From the NCBI RefSeq assembly GCF_021390435.2, contig NZ_JAJVCN010000005.1, positions 310,001 to 374,000 on the forward strand: a stretch of DNA of 64,000 bases, in the 5' to 3' direction. The translations under genes were made by a program, and so were the position numbers. Shown here piece after piece: positions 41,935-51,000 of the stretch. How positions within the stretch are numbered: position 1 is the stretch's first letter; every line of letters begins with the position of its first letter. The notes beneath the pieces are model-generated. The model worked only from the letters and a program-made list of their open reading frames with translations, did not search any database and was not told where the DNA came from. The DNA comes from Kibdelosporangium philippinense (GTDB lineage: Bacteria; Actinomycetota; Actinomycetes; Mycobacteriales; Pseudonocardiaceae).

Positions 41935-42417
41935 ATGCGTGACCTGCTGCGGTGGCAGTTCGACCTGACCTGGTCCCTGCTGGAACTGCACCTGGCCGAG
42001 CTGACGGCCGACGATTTCCGATGGCAGCCCGCAGCGCACACGTGGGCGGTCCGCGACGGCGTGCCGGACTGGGCCGACACCGAGCCCGACCCGATCCCAG
42101 TGCCGACGATCGCATGGGTCACTTGGCATATCGGCTGGTGGTGGTCGGTCACCCTGGATCACGCGAGCGGCCGGACACCACGCGATCGCACCGCGATCGG
42201 CTGGCCTGGTGACGGCGATCCCGCCGTCAAATGGTTGCGGGACTTGCGGGCCGAGTGGATCGAAGTGCTCGCCGACATCGATCTCACCGCACCCGCGCCA
42301 TTTCCGTGGCAGGACGATCCGGCGATGACCGTCGCCCATATGGCCGGTTGGGTGAATTCCGAGTTGATGAAGAACGTGGCGGAGATCGGTCAGTTACGGC
42401 TTCTGCGCGGCGCTTAG
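41935..42417 (+). CDS. DinB-family protein
   Basis: A 160-residue four-helix protein of the DinB/YfiT-like type. Metal-ligand His positions are visible in LLELHLAEL, VTWHIGWWW and VAHMAGW, in the usual order for the fold. Such proteins are thiol-dependent transferases (mycothiol or bacillithiol) or of unknown activity. The next gene (exonuclease III) begins 29 bases downstream, so co-transcription is likely. Confidence 0.78.
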   Translation: MRDLLRWQFDLTWSLLELHLAELTADDFRWQPAAHTWAVRDGVPDWADTEPDPIPVPTIAWVTWHIGWWWSVTLDHASGRTPRDRTAIGWPGDGDPAVKWLRDLRAEWIEVLADIDLTAPAPFPWQDDPAMTVAHMAGWVNSELMKNVAEIGQLRLLRGA

Positions 42418-42446
42418 ATCTGTGGCTTGTTTCCCGGAGGGCTAAC

Positions 42447-43319
42447 GTGTGCGGCGTGCGTGTAGCGACATGGAACGTGAACTCGGTCAGGCAGCGTGTG
42501 CCCCGGCTGTTGCCATGGCTGGACCAGCGCCAACCCGATGTCGTGTGCCTGCAGGAGACGAAGCTCGCCGACGAGGCCTTCACCGCGCTGCTGGGCGAAG
42601 ACCTCAGCGAGCGTGGCTATGAGGTCGCGTTGAACGGTGAAGTGCAATGGAACGGCGTCGCGATCCTGTCCAAGGTTGGTCTTGAGGACGTGACGGTCGG
42701 TTTGCCCGGCGCGCCTGGTTTCCCCCATACCGAGGCGCGTGCGGTGTCGGCGACGTGCGACGGCGTACGGGTGCACTCGGTCTACGTGCCCAATGGGCGG
42801 ACGCCGGACTCGGACCATTACAAGTACAAGCTTGAGTGGCTGGCGGCGTTGCGTGACGTCGTTAAGACGGGCCCTGCGGCGGTTGTGGTGTGCGGCGACA
42901 TGAACATCGCGCCGACGGACGCGGACGTGTTCGACCCGGCGGCCTACATCGGGCACACGCATGTGACGCCTCCTGAGCGGGCCGCGTTGGCTGAGCTGCA
43001 GGCGTTGGGGCTGCACGATGTCATGCGGGACAAATGGCCGGACAACCGCGTCTTCACCTACTGGGACTACCGGGCAGGCATGTTCCACCAGGACTTGGGC
43101 ATGCGGATCGACCTCGTCCTGGCCAGTTCTCCTGTGGCCCAACGAGTACAGGCGTCGTGGGTGGACCGGCAGGCGCGCAAGGGCACCGGGCCGAGCGATC
43201 ACGCGCCCGTGATCGTCGACCTCGACACCGCGCCTGACGGCGACATCGGACCGGTTGTGCCACCGCCGTCCGCTCCCGCCGCCAAGCGCGGTTCCAAGAA
43301 ACTGCCCCAATCTAAATAG
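42447..43319 (+). CDS. xth: Exodeoxyribonuclease III
   Basis: The GTG at 42447 has GGAGG (42436-42440) six bases upstream, giving 290 residues. Motifs of the AP endonuclease/Exo III family are complete: ATWNVNSVRQR, VVCLQETKLAD (metal Glu), SVYVPNGRT, VVCGDMNIAP (Asp-Asn), MRIDLVLAS and GPSDHAPV (catalytic Asp-His). It cuts DNA 5' of abasic sites and degrades 3' ends in base-excision repair. The Lys-rich tail (AAKRGSKK) is extra to the catalytic domain. Confidence 0.93.
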   Translation: MCGVRVATWNVNSVRQRVPRLLPWLDQRQPDVVCLQETKLADEAFTALLGEDLSERGYEVALNGEVQWNGVAILSKVGLEDVTVGLPGAPGFPHTEARAVSATCDGVRVHSVYVPNGRTPDSDHYKYKLEWLAALRDVVKTGPAAVVVCGDMNIAPTDADVFDPAAYIGHTHVTPPERAALAELQALGLHDVMRDKWPDNRVFTYWDYRAGMFHQDLGMRIDLVLASSPVAQRVQASWVDRQARKGTGPSDHAPVIVDLDTAPDGDIGPVVPPPSAPAAKRGSKKLPQSK

Positions 43320-43695
43320 GCAGCCGCGAAGCCAACGGCCGCAACGCGATACGCAGCAGAACGAGCGCGTTGTCGTCACCGGCAACGCGGTTGGCGCTGA
43401 GCTCGCCGCACGCCACGCAGCTATGGATGATCATCCATTCGCCGTCAGGCCGGACGGACAGGCTCAACGCCACCATCCGGCCACGGCATGTCGCCCGCCG
43501 GTCGCCTGGGATCCGGCCGTCGACGTGCAGGCTGGTCAGGCAGTTCGGGCAATGGTTGCGATGCGCGGTTCCCGGTGCGTAGAAGGGCACGTCAAGACGG
43601 CAGCCGACGCATCGGAACGCGTCGCCTGGGTTGTCTCGGCGGTTGTCTTTCGCACGCTGCGGGACACCACGACCAGGGTTTCTTCTGGGCATCAC
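43312..43695 (-). CDS. RNHCP-domain zinc-ribbon protein (copy 2)
   Basis: A 127-residue protein with FRCVGCRL, the diagnostic RNHCPNC, and later HSCVACGELSANR, giving three Cys-pair knuckles for zinc. The RNHCP family is named from this motif and has no known function. It overlaps the end of xth by eight bases (convergent) and the upstream RNHCP gene by ATGA. Confidence 0.88.
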   Translation of the reverse strand: MMPRRNPGRGVPQRAKDNRRDNPGDAFRCVGCRLDVPFYAPGTAHRNHCPNCLTSLHVDGRIPGDRRATCRGRMVALSLSVRPDGEWMIIHSCVACGELSANRVAGDDNALVLLRIALRPLASRLPI

Positions 43696-44093
43696 AGACC
43701 ACCGAACGCTTCCAGTGGGAACGGTGGCTGAGCCAGCGGCCGTACCGCCATGCGGATCAGCACGAGCTGGTTGTCATCCGTACTGATCGAGTTGGAGGTC
43801 AGCTCGTCGCACCTCGTGCACCGATGGATGATCATCCAGTCGCCGTTGCGCAGCACGGCGATCGAGATCGGGATCATCCTCGACTGGCACTCCGCGTCCA
43901 CGGTGTGCTGTGAATGCAGGCAGCTGGGGCAGTGATTGCGCAGCCGCCCGTCCGGGGCCTGCCTGGACACGATCAGTCCACATCGGAGACAGGTGAACGT
44001 GTCCGTGCTGAGATAGGGGTTCTTGATGGACAACTGTGTGCTCCTAGCCGGGATTCGACTTCCAAGATCACCGGAAGGAGGGCGTCGAGCCAC
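43692..44093 (-). CDS. RNHCP-domain zinc-ribbon protein (copy 1)
   Basis: A 133-residue homologue of the next gene: FTCLRCGLI, RNHCPSC, HRCTRCDELTSN, with the same closing pattern (LVLIRMAVRPLA). The two are a tandem duplication that has diverged considerably. The promoter must lie in 44094-44295, which holds no other gene. Confidence 0.88.
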   Translation of the reverse strand: MARRPPSGDLGSRIPARSTQLSIKNPYLSTDTFTCLRCGLIVSRQAPDGRLRNHCPSCLHSQHTVDAECQSRMIPISIAVLRNGDWMIIHRCTRCDELTSNSISTDDNQLVLIRMAVRPLAQPPFPLEAFGGL

Positions 44094-44295
44094 ACAACGC
44101 CGGGAACGCGCTTACTCGGCGCCCTCGGAGCGCACGGTCATAAACCATCTACTTTCTAGGGCCGCACCGGGCCCGGGTCGGATTTCCGGCAAGGTAGCAA
44201 CACCGCTGAGCCGCGCGCCACCGATTTTTCACCCGAACCGGCGGCATTCCGCGCATACAACGAAGTTCCGGATTGCGGGAATCTAAGCTGAGGGG

Positions 44296-45021
44296 ATGCT
44301 GTACGACTCGATTGGGGTCGGGTACACCACCGCGCGGCGGACCGACCCGAGGTGGATGTCGGCGATCCTTGCGGCACTGGGGGAAGCGCGGACCGTGCTG
44401 GACATCGGCGCGGGAACCGGCAGCTACGAGCCGGTGGATCGTGCGGTCTACGCGGTCGAGCCGTCCAGCGAGATGATCAGCCAGCGCGGCCCCGACGCCC
44501 CGCCGGTCGTCCGCGCTGTCGCGGAATCCTTGCCCTTCAGGGATTCCGCGGTTGACACCGTCCTTGCCGTGCTGACCGTCCATCATTGGACGGATTGGCG
44601 CAAAGGCATCGCCGAGCTCAAGCGCGTCGCGTCCCAGCAGGTCGTGCTGGCCTACGACACCCGGCTGCACTCCGAGTTCTGGTTCGTCCAGGAGTACGTG
44701 CCGCAGATCGCCGAACTGGAGCTGGCCCGGCCGTCGGCGCCGGACATCGCCGAGGAACTCGGCGCGGACTACATGATTCCGTTGCCGGTGCCGTGGGATT
44801 TCACCGATGGGGTGTTTCCCGCGTACTGGCGGCGTCCTGAGGCTTATCTGACCGCACGGGTCACGTGTTCCGCTCTTGCGCAGACCCCGAAGGTCGCGGT
44901 CCAACGCGGATTGATCAAGCTCCATGCGGACCTGATCGACGGCACGTGGCAGAGACGGCACGCGGACCTGCTGGAACTCGACGAGTACGACGCGGGGTTC
45001 CGGCTGATAGTCAGTCGCTAA
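44296..45021 (+). CDS. Class I SAM-dependent methyltransferase
   Basis: A 241-residue methyltransferase. Motif I is VLDIGAGTGSYE (about residues 34-45), motif II region AVYAVEPSSEM, motif IV DTVLAVLTVHHW. This is the Methyltransf_11 layout. The C-terminal half (AELELARPSAPDIAEELGA) is substrate-specific and gives no clue to the acceptor. It is followed closely by the GNAT gene. Confidence 0.85.
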   Translation: MLYDSIGVGYTTARRTDPRWMSAILAALGEARTVLDIGAGTGSYEPVDRAVYAVEPSSEMISQRGPDAPPVVRAVAESLPFRDSAVDTVLAVLTVHHWTDWRKGIAELKRVASQQVVLAYDTRLHSEFWFVQEYVPQIAELELARPSAPDIAEELGADYMIPLPVPWDFTDGVFPAYWRRPEAYLTARVTCSALAQTPKVAVQRGLIKLHADLIDGTWQRRHADLLELDEYDAGFRLIVSR

Positions 45022-45049
45022 TCCACCGTGCCTTACGTACGGTGCCCCC

Positions 45050-45868
45050 ATGCTGATCAGGCGTATCGACGCGACAAGGCTGGATGACTGTCTCGCGCTG
45101 GCCGCGGGGCGCAAGTGGTCCGCGGAGCCGCACAAATGGGGGTTGTTGTTCGAGATCGGCGACGTCTACGGGATCGACGATCCCGACGGCGGACTGGCCG
45201 GCTGCGTGGTCTGTACCAGCTACGGAACACGGTTGTCCGGTATCGGCATGATGCTCGTCGCCGAGAAGTTCGGCAGGCAGGGCCTTGGCGGGCAGCTGAT
45301 GAAGCACGCGATGGCCGAAGCCGGGACCGAGTCGACGTGGCTGACCGCGACCACCTACGGCCAGCCGCTCTACGAGAAACTCGGGTTCCGCTCGATCGGG
45401 GATTCCTACATCTATCGCGGCGAGTTCCGGCCACCCGCGTCCGGCGCCTCCCGTCCAGCGTCCACAAAGGACATGGCGGCGATCGCGGCGCTGGATGCCG
45501 AGGTCTTCGGCGCGCCGCGGCCCGAGGTGCTCGGCAGGCTGCCGGTATTCACCGAACAGCTGCGTGTGATCGAGGGCACGGAAGGCATTCGTGGATACGC
45601 GGCTGCCTGGCGTAACGTTGACGACACGGTGATCGGACCGGTTGTCGCCGATAACGAAACCATGGCGAAGAACCTGATCTCCGATCTGGCCGCCGGGATC
45701 AGCACCACGGTCCGGCTCGACCTCGACGATACCCACCCTGAACTGCGGGAATGGGTGGAGGGGCTGGGCATCGCACGAGGGATGCGGACCGAGGTGATGG
45801 TGCACGGAGCGTCACTGCCCGGTGACCGGAAACGTCTGTTCCTGCCCCTCAGTGTCGCGACAGGCTGA
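45050..45868 (+). CDS. GNAT-family N-acetyltransferase
   Basis: A 272-residue protein with one clear GNAT core: IGMMLVAEKFGRQGLGGQLMKHAM holds the acetyl-CoA loop (RQGLGGQL), followed by YEKLGFRSIGD. The C-terminal half is a second, degenerate GNAT-like domain (DLAAGISTTVRLDLDD). Substrate unknown. It starts 28 bases after the methyltransferase, so the two may be co-expressed. Confidence 0.85.
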   Translation: MLIRRIDATRLDDCLALAAGRKWSAEPHKWGLLFEIGDVYGIDDPDGGLAGCVVCTSYGTRLSGIGMMLVAEKFGRQGLGGQLMKHAMAEAGTESTWLTATTYGQPLYEKLGFRSIGDSYIYRGEFRPPASGASRPASTKDMAAIAALDAEVFGAPRPEVLGRLPVFTEQLRVIEGTEGIRGYAAAWRNVDDTVIGPVVADNETMAKNLISDLAAGISTTVRLDLDDTHPELREWVEGLGIARGMRTEVMVHGASLPGDRKRLFLPLSVATG

Positions 45869-45952
45869 GAGTCTTCGAACAGACTGTCGGTGGGTACGGA
45901 TACTCTCTCTACTCGCCGCACCTAGCAAACGACTCTTGGGGAGAGCGACGTC

Positions 45953-48004
45953 GTGACAGCCGAGACCATCTACGGGGCCGACGACCTGACGCACCTCGAA
46001 GGGCTTGAGGCTGTCCGCAAGCGCCCGGGGATGTACATCGGGTCGACCGACAGCCGTGGCATCAACCACCTCTTCACCGAGATCGTGGACAACTCGACCG
46101 ACGAGGGCATCGCCGGGTTCGCCAAGCGGATCGTCGTCACCCTGCACGCCGACGGCAGCGTGCAGGTCGATGACGACGGCCGTGGCATCCCGACCGGTGT
46201 GCACAAAAAGTCTGGTCTGTCCGGTGTCGAGCTCGTCCTGACCAGGCTGCACGCCGGTGGCAAGTTCGGTGGGTCGGGCTACAAGGCCTCCGGTGGTCTG
46301 CACGGTGTCGGCGCCTCGGCGGTGAACGCGTTGTCCCTGCGGTACGACGTCGTGGTCAAGCGTGAGGGCAAGGTCCACGAGATCTCGTTCGCACAGGGCC
46401 TTGCCGGTGTGTTCGACGGTCCAGGGCCGAAGGCGAAGTTCACCAAGCAGCCCGGCCTCGTTGTCACCGGCCGGATGAAGCGCGGCGAGAAGACCGGAAC
46501 GTCCACTCGGTACTGGTACGACTCGCGGTACTTCGAGAACGGCGCCGCGCTTGACCATGAGGCGGTCCGGGCCAAGCTGCGCAACACCGCGTTCCTCGTC
46601 CCCGGTGTCACCTATGTATTGCGTGACGCGACGCAAGGCGCGATCGAGGAAGAGACGTTCCACTTCCCCAAGGGCCTGACCGACATGGTCGAGTTTCTCG
46701 CTCCGGACAGCGAGAAGCCGGTCACCGCGACGATGGTGATCAACGGGACGGGCACGTACTTCGAGAACGCTGCCGACGAGAACGGCGTGATGCGCTCCAA
46801 AGTGGAGCGTCAGGCCGAGGTCGAGGTCGCGTTCCGCTGGGGCACCGGCTATGACCGGGTCGTCGAGTGCTTCACCAACACGATCCGCAACGTGCACGGC
46901 GGCACGCACCGCAAGGGTTTCGAGCGGGCCGCGCTGAAGTCGTTGCAGGAGGCCATTTCCAAGACCCGTGGCCTGCTCAAGCCCAAAGAGGACCCGCCGC
47001 AGCTCGACGACGTGCTCGAAGGTATGACCGCGGTCATCCACGTGCGCATCCCCGAGCCGCAGTTCACCTCGCAGACCAAGGACGAGCTGTCCACCGCCGG
47101 TATCACCAAGGTCATCCAGGGCATCGTCGAGCGGCACATCAAGGCGTGGACCGAGGACCGCAAAACCAAGTCCGAAGCCAAGATCGTGCTGCAGAAGATC
47201 GTCGACGCGGCGCGTGTGCGGCTGACCCAGAAGCAGCAGAAGGACGCCGCCCGGCGCAAGACCGCGCTGGAAGGCGCGGCCATGCCGCCGAAACTGGTCG
47301 ACTGCCGGACAACGGGCGTGTCCCGCAGCGAACTGTTCCTCGTCGAGGGTGACAGCGCGCTCGGTTCGGCCCGGATGGCGCGGGTTTCGGAGTACCAGGC
47401 GCTGTTGCCGTTGCGCGGCAAGATCCTCAACGTGCAGAAGGCCAGCCTGGCCGACACCCTGCGCAACGCCGAGATCGCCTCGATCGTGCAGGTGCTCGGC
47501 GCTGGCTCGGGCCGCACGTTCGACCTGACGCAGATGCGCTACGGCCGCGTGATCCTGATGGCCGACGCCGATGTGGACGGCTCGCACATCCGGACCCTGC
47601 TGATCACCTTGTTCGCCAAGTACATGCGGCCGGTGATCGAGGACGGCAGGCTGTACGCCGCGATGCCGCCATTGCACAAGGTCGTCACCAAGGGCCGCAA
47701 CCCGCAGACCAAGTTCACCTTCACCCAGCGCGAGATGGAGACCACGGTCGCCGCGCTGGAGAAGGCGGGCAAACAGGTCGTCACCCCGGTGCCCCGGTTC
47801 AAAGGTCTCGGCGAGATGGACGCGGACGAGTTGTGGGAGACCACGATGAACCCGTCGACCCGGTCGGTCCGCCGGATCAGCATCAATGACGTGCAAGCAG
47901 CCGAGGACGCACTCGAACTGCTGATGGGCGAGAAAGTCGAACCGCGGCGCAACTGGCTGGTCGAGTCGTCCAGCCGGGTTGACCGTGAAGCGATCGACGT
48001 CTGA
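45953..48004 (+). CDS. Type IIA topoisomerase B subunit (GyrB/ParE-like)
   Basis: A 683-residue ATPase subunit (GTG start, GGGGAG upstream). GHKL motifs: EIVDNSTDEG, VDDDGRGIPT, GGLHGVGASAVNALS. The TOPRIM domain has LVEGDSALGS (Glu) and MADADVDGSHIRTL (DxD). It is followed after 21 bases by the A subunit. The short TOPRIM region without a long insertion and the pairing with a divergent A subunit suggest the second topoisomerase that many actinomycetes carry besides gyrase, rather than gyrase itself. Confidence 0.88.
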   Translation: MTAETIYGADDLTHLEGLEAVRKRPGMYIGSTDSRGINHLFTEIVDNSTDEGIAGFAKRIVVTLHADGSVQVDDDGRGIPTGVHKKSGLSGVELVLTRLHAGGKFGGSGYKASGGLHGVGASAVNALSLRYDVVVKREGKVHEISFAQGLAGVFDGPGPKAKFTKQPGLVVTGRMKRGEKTGTSTRYWYDSRYFENGAALDHEAVRAKLRNTAFLVPGVTYVLRDATQGAIEEETFHFPKGLTDMVEFLAPDSEKPVTATMVINGTGTYFENAADENGVMRSKVERQAEVEVAFRWGTGYDRVVECFTNTIRNVHGGTHRKGFERAALKSLQEAISKTRGLLKPKEDPPQLDDVLEGMTAVIHVRIPEPQFTSQTKDELSTAGITKVIQGIVERHIKAWTEDRKTKSEAKIVLQKIVDAARVRLTQKQQKDAARRKTALEGAAMPPKLVDCRTTGVSRSELFLVEGDSALGSARMARVSEYQALLPLRGKILNVQKASLADTLRNAEIASIVQVLGAGSGRTFDLTQMRYGRVILMADADVDGSHIRTLLITLFAKYMRPVIEDGRLYAAMPPLHKVVTKGRNPQTKFTFTQREMETTVAALEKAGKQVVTPVPRFKGLGEMDADELWETTMNPSTRSVRRISINDVQAAEDALELLMGEKVEPRRNWLVESSSRVDREAIDV

Positions 48005-48025
48005 CACAGAGAAGAGCACTGACCA

Positions 48026-51000
48026 ATGGCACGCCGCAAAGGCACCACGACCACCCGGGTCGATCCGAGCGCGTTCGACAGCGCGGGCGCCAACGTCATC
48101 GACAACTCGTTGAAGACCGAGATCGAGGACTCCTACCTGGAGTACGCCTACTCGGTCATCCACTCGCGGGCCCTGCCGGACGCGCGGGACGGCCTCAAGC
48201 CGGTGCACCGCCGCATCCTGTACTCGATGCAGGAGAACGGCCAGCGCCCCGGCACGCCGTACGTGAAGTCGTCACGTGTCGTAGGCGACTGCTTCGTCCG
48301 TGGCGCACTGGTGTCCACACCAGAGGGCCTGATGCCGATCGAGGACATCGAAGTCGGTGACCTCGTGCTCGACGGCAAGGGACAGTACGTCCCCGTCACG
48401 GCGGTGTACGAGAACCCGGTATCGGACCTGGTCCGTATCAAGTGGACCAACGGGCACACCATGCTGGTGACCCCCGGGCAGCGGTTCCGTACCGTCACCG
48501 AGGATCTGACAGTTGACTGGACTGACGCCAGGGACCTGACCGGACAGCTCACTGTCGGCTTCGGCCAGAAACGACAGTGGAACCTGCCGCTGCACGGCGG
48601 TGACATGGGCAGCTATGTACTCGGTCTGATCGTGGCCGAAGGTTTCGCGGTGGATCGGGCGAGGCAGGCTGACGGTCGCGTGCGCATCCACATGTGCGAC
48701 CAGGAGCCCATTGACGTCGCTCATGGCTGGGCCATCGAGAACGGCGTGAAGGTCACACGGACAGTCAGGCAGGCTCAGCAGCCAGCGCATCGTGACCAGC
48801 ACGTTCTCACGTTCGCGCGGAACTACGGTTTGTTGGAGGCTGGCACTCCGCACAGCGAGCACAAGAGTGTTCCGCGCAGCGTCATCGAAGACCGGTCCGA
48901 ATGGATGCCATTCCTCGCCGGACTGTTCGACGGCGACGGCTACGTCCGGAAGAACAATCGCGAGATCGTCTTCGTCAGCACGAGCGAGCAGCTGGTGCGT
49001 CAGGTCTATTCCATGCTCGCGGATCTCGGTATTCACGGACATCACTGGTCACGTGCCGGTGCTGGCAGCCACAAGACGCTGCTGGGCTTGTCCGTGTCCG
49101 GACAGGATGCCGCGGTGCTTGCCGAGGCCCTGCTGCACTGGAGTTCGGTGTCGCACAAGGTCGAAGGGCTCCGCAGGCTTACTGAGATCGACCTTCGCTA
49201 TGGCGGGAAACAAGGCAACGACCGGCTGCCGAACCGGGCAGTCATGGCTGAGTTCTCCGCCGCTCATGTCGGTGGCGGATGGTTCCGTGATGGTGATGGA
49301 ACCGCGTTCCGCACTTCATTGTCCGCCAACAGTGGTGCGCCAGTGCGATACGGCAAGGACAGGCACGGCACAGCACTCGCTGATCGTTCGTTCTCGTTGT
49401 CTCGGGCCGAAACCGATGGCTGGAATCTCAAGCTGCGCCGGATAGGGTCCGACCTCGCGGAGCGGTTCGACGAGTTGTCCGGGCTGTCGTTCCTCGCAGT
49501 CGAGTCGGTGGAACCGGTCGCGCCGGACACGACGTACGACATCCAGGTCGGTACCGAAGAACATGCCTTCGTCGTTGAGGGTTTCGTCGTCCACAACTGC
49601 ATGGGTAAGTACCACCCGCACGGTGACTCGGCGATTTATGACGCCATGGTGCGGATGGCGCAGGACTTCTCGCTCAACTCGCCGCTGATCGACGGCCACG
49701 GAAACTTCGGTTCGCCCGACGACGGCCCGGCTGCCTCCCGGTACACCGAGGCGCGCATGTCGCCGGAGGCGATGCTGCTGGTCGGCGAGCTTGGCGAGGA
49801 GACCGTCGACTTCCGGCAGAACTACGACGGTTCGTTGCAGGAGCCGTCCGTGCTGCCCGCGGCTTTCCCGAACCTGTTGGTGAACGGGACCTCGGGTATC
49901 GCGGTTGGTATGGCCACCAACATGATCCCGCACAACCTGGGTGAGGTCGTCGCGGCAGCGCGGTGGCTGATCAACCATCCGGACGCGTCGCTGGACAAGC
50001 TTATGGAGTTCGTGCCGGGACCGGACCTGCCTACGGGCGGCATGTTGCTGGGGCTCGACGAGGTTCGTAAGGCCTACGAGACCGGTCGCGGGGTTGTCCG
50101 TATGCGGGCTCGCGCGGAGACGGGTCTGTTGGAGGGGAGCCGCGGCCGTCAGGCGATCACGGTGACGGAGCTGCCGTACGGCGTTGGCACCGAGCGGATC
50201 ATCGAGAAGATCACCGATGAGGTGAACAAGTCCAAGCGGCTCACCGGGATCGCGGACGTCAAGGACCTGACCGACCGGGAGAACGGCACCCGGCTGGTCA
50301 TTGAGTGCAAGGTCGGCGTGAACCCGCAGGCGCTGCTTGCCGATCTCTACCGGCTCACGCCGATGGAGCAGTCGTTCGGCATCAACAACCTGGTGCTTGT
50401 GGACGGTCAGCCGCAGACGTTGGGGCTCAAGGCTTTGCTCGACGTCTTCCTCAAGCACCGCTACGAGGTCGTCACCCGGCGGACCAAGTATCGCCGCCGT
50501 AAGCGCGAGGAACGCCTGCACCTGGTCGAGGGTCTGCTCAAGGCCCTGATCAACATCGACAAGGTGATCAGGCTGATCCGCAACAGTGAGGACGCCGCGG
50601 CCGCCAAAGACGGCTTGATGAAGCAGTTCAAGCTGTCCGAGATCCAGGCTCAGTACATTTTGGACACCCCGCTGCGCAGGCTGACCAAGTTCGACCGGAT
50701 CGAGCTCGAAGGCGAGCAGGACAAGCTGAACGCGGAGATCGCCGAGCTGTCCAAGATCCTCGACGACCCGGCGGTGCTGCGCCGCACGGTGTCCAACGAG
50801 CTGGGCAAGGTCGCCAAGGACCTGACGAGCGAGCGCCGGACCGCGCTGATCGACGGTGATCTCAAGGAGGTGCTGGCGGCATCCGTGCCCGCCGGTCCGC
50901 TGGAGGTCGCCGACGACCCGTGCCAGGTGATCCTGTCCGCGACCGGTCTCGTGGCCCGGACCGCGGCCGAGTCCGAAGAGGCAAGCGAGGCGAGGCGCCG

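Noticed and set aside
45812..48208. 798-residue minus-strand ORF
   Set aside because: Shadow of the topoisomerase B subunit; rich in Arg/His/Val with no domain.
48290..49597. Reading the extra 1.3 kb in the topoisomerase gene as an IS or assembly error
   Set aside because: It is in frame, starts with Cys, ends His-Asn before Cys, and has intein blocks and LAGLIDADG motifs.
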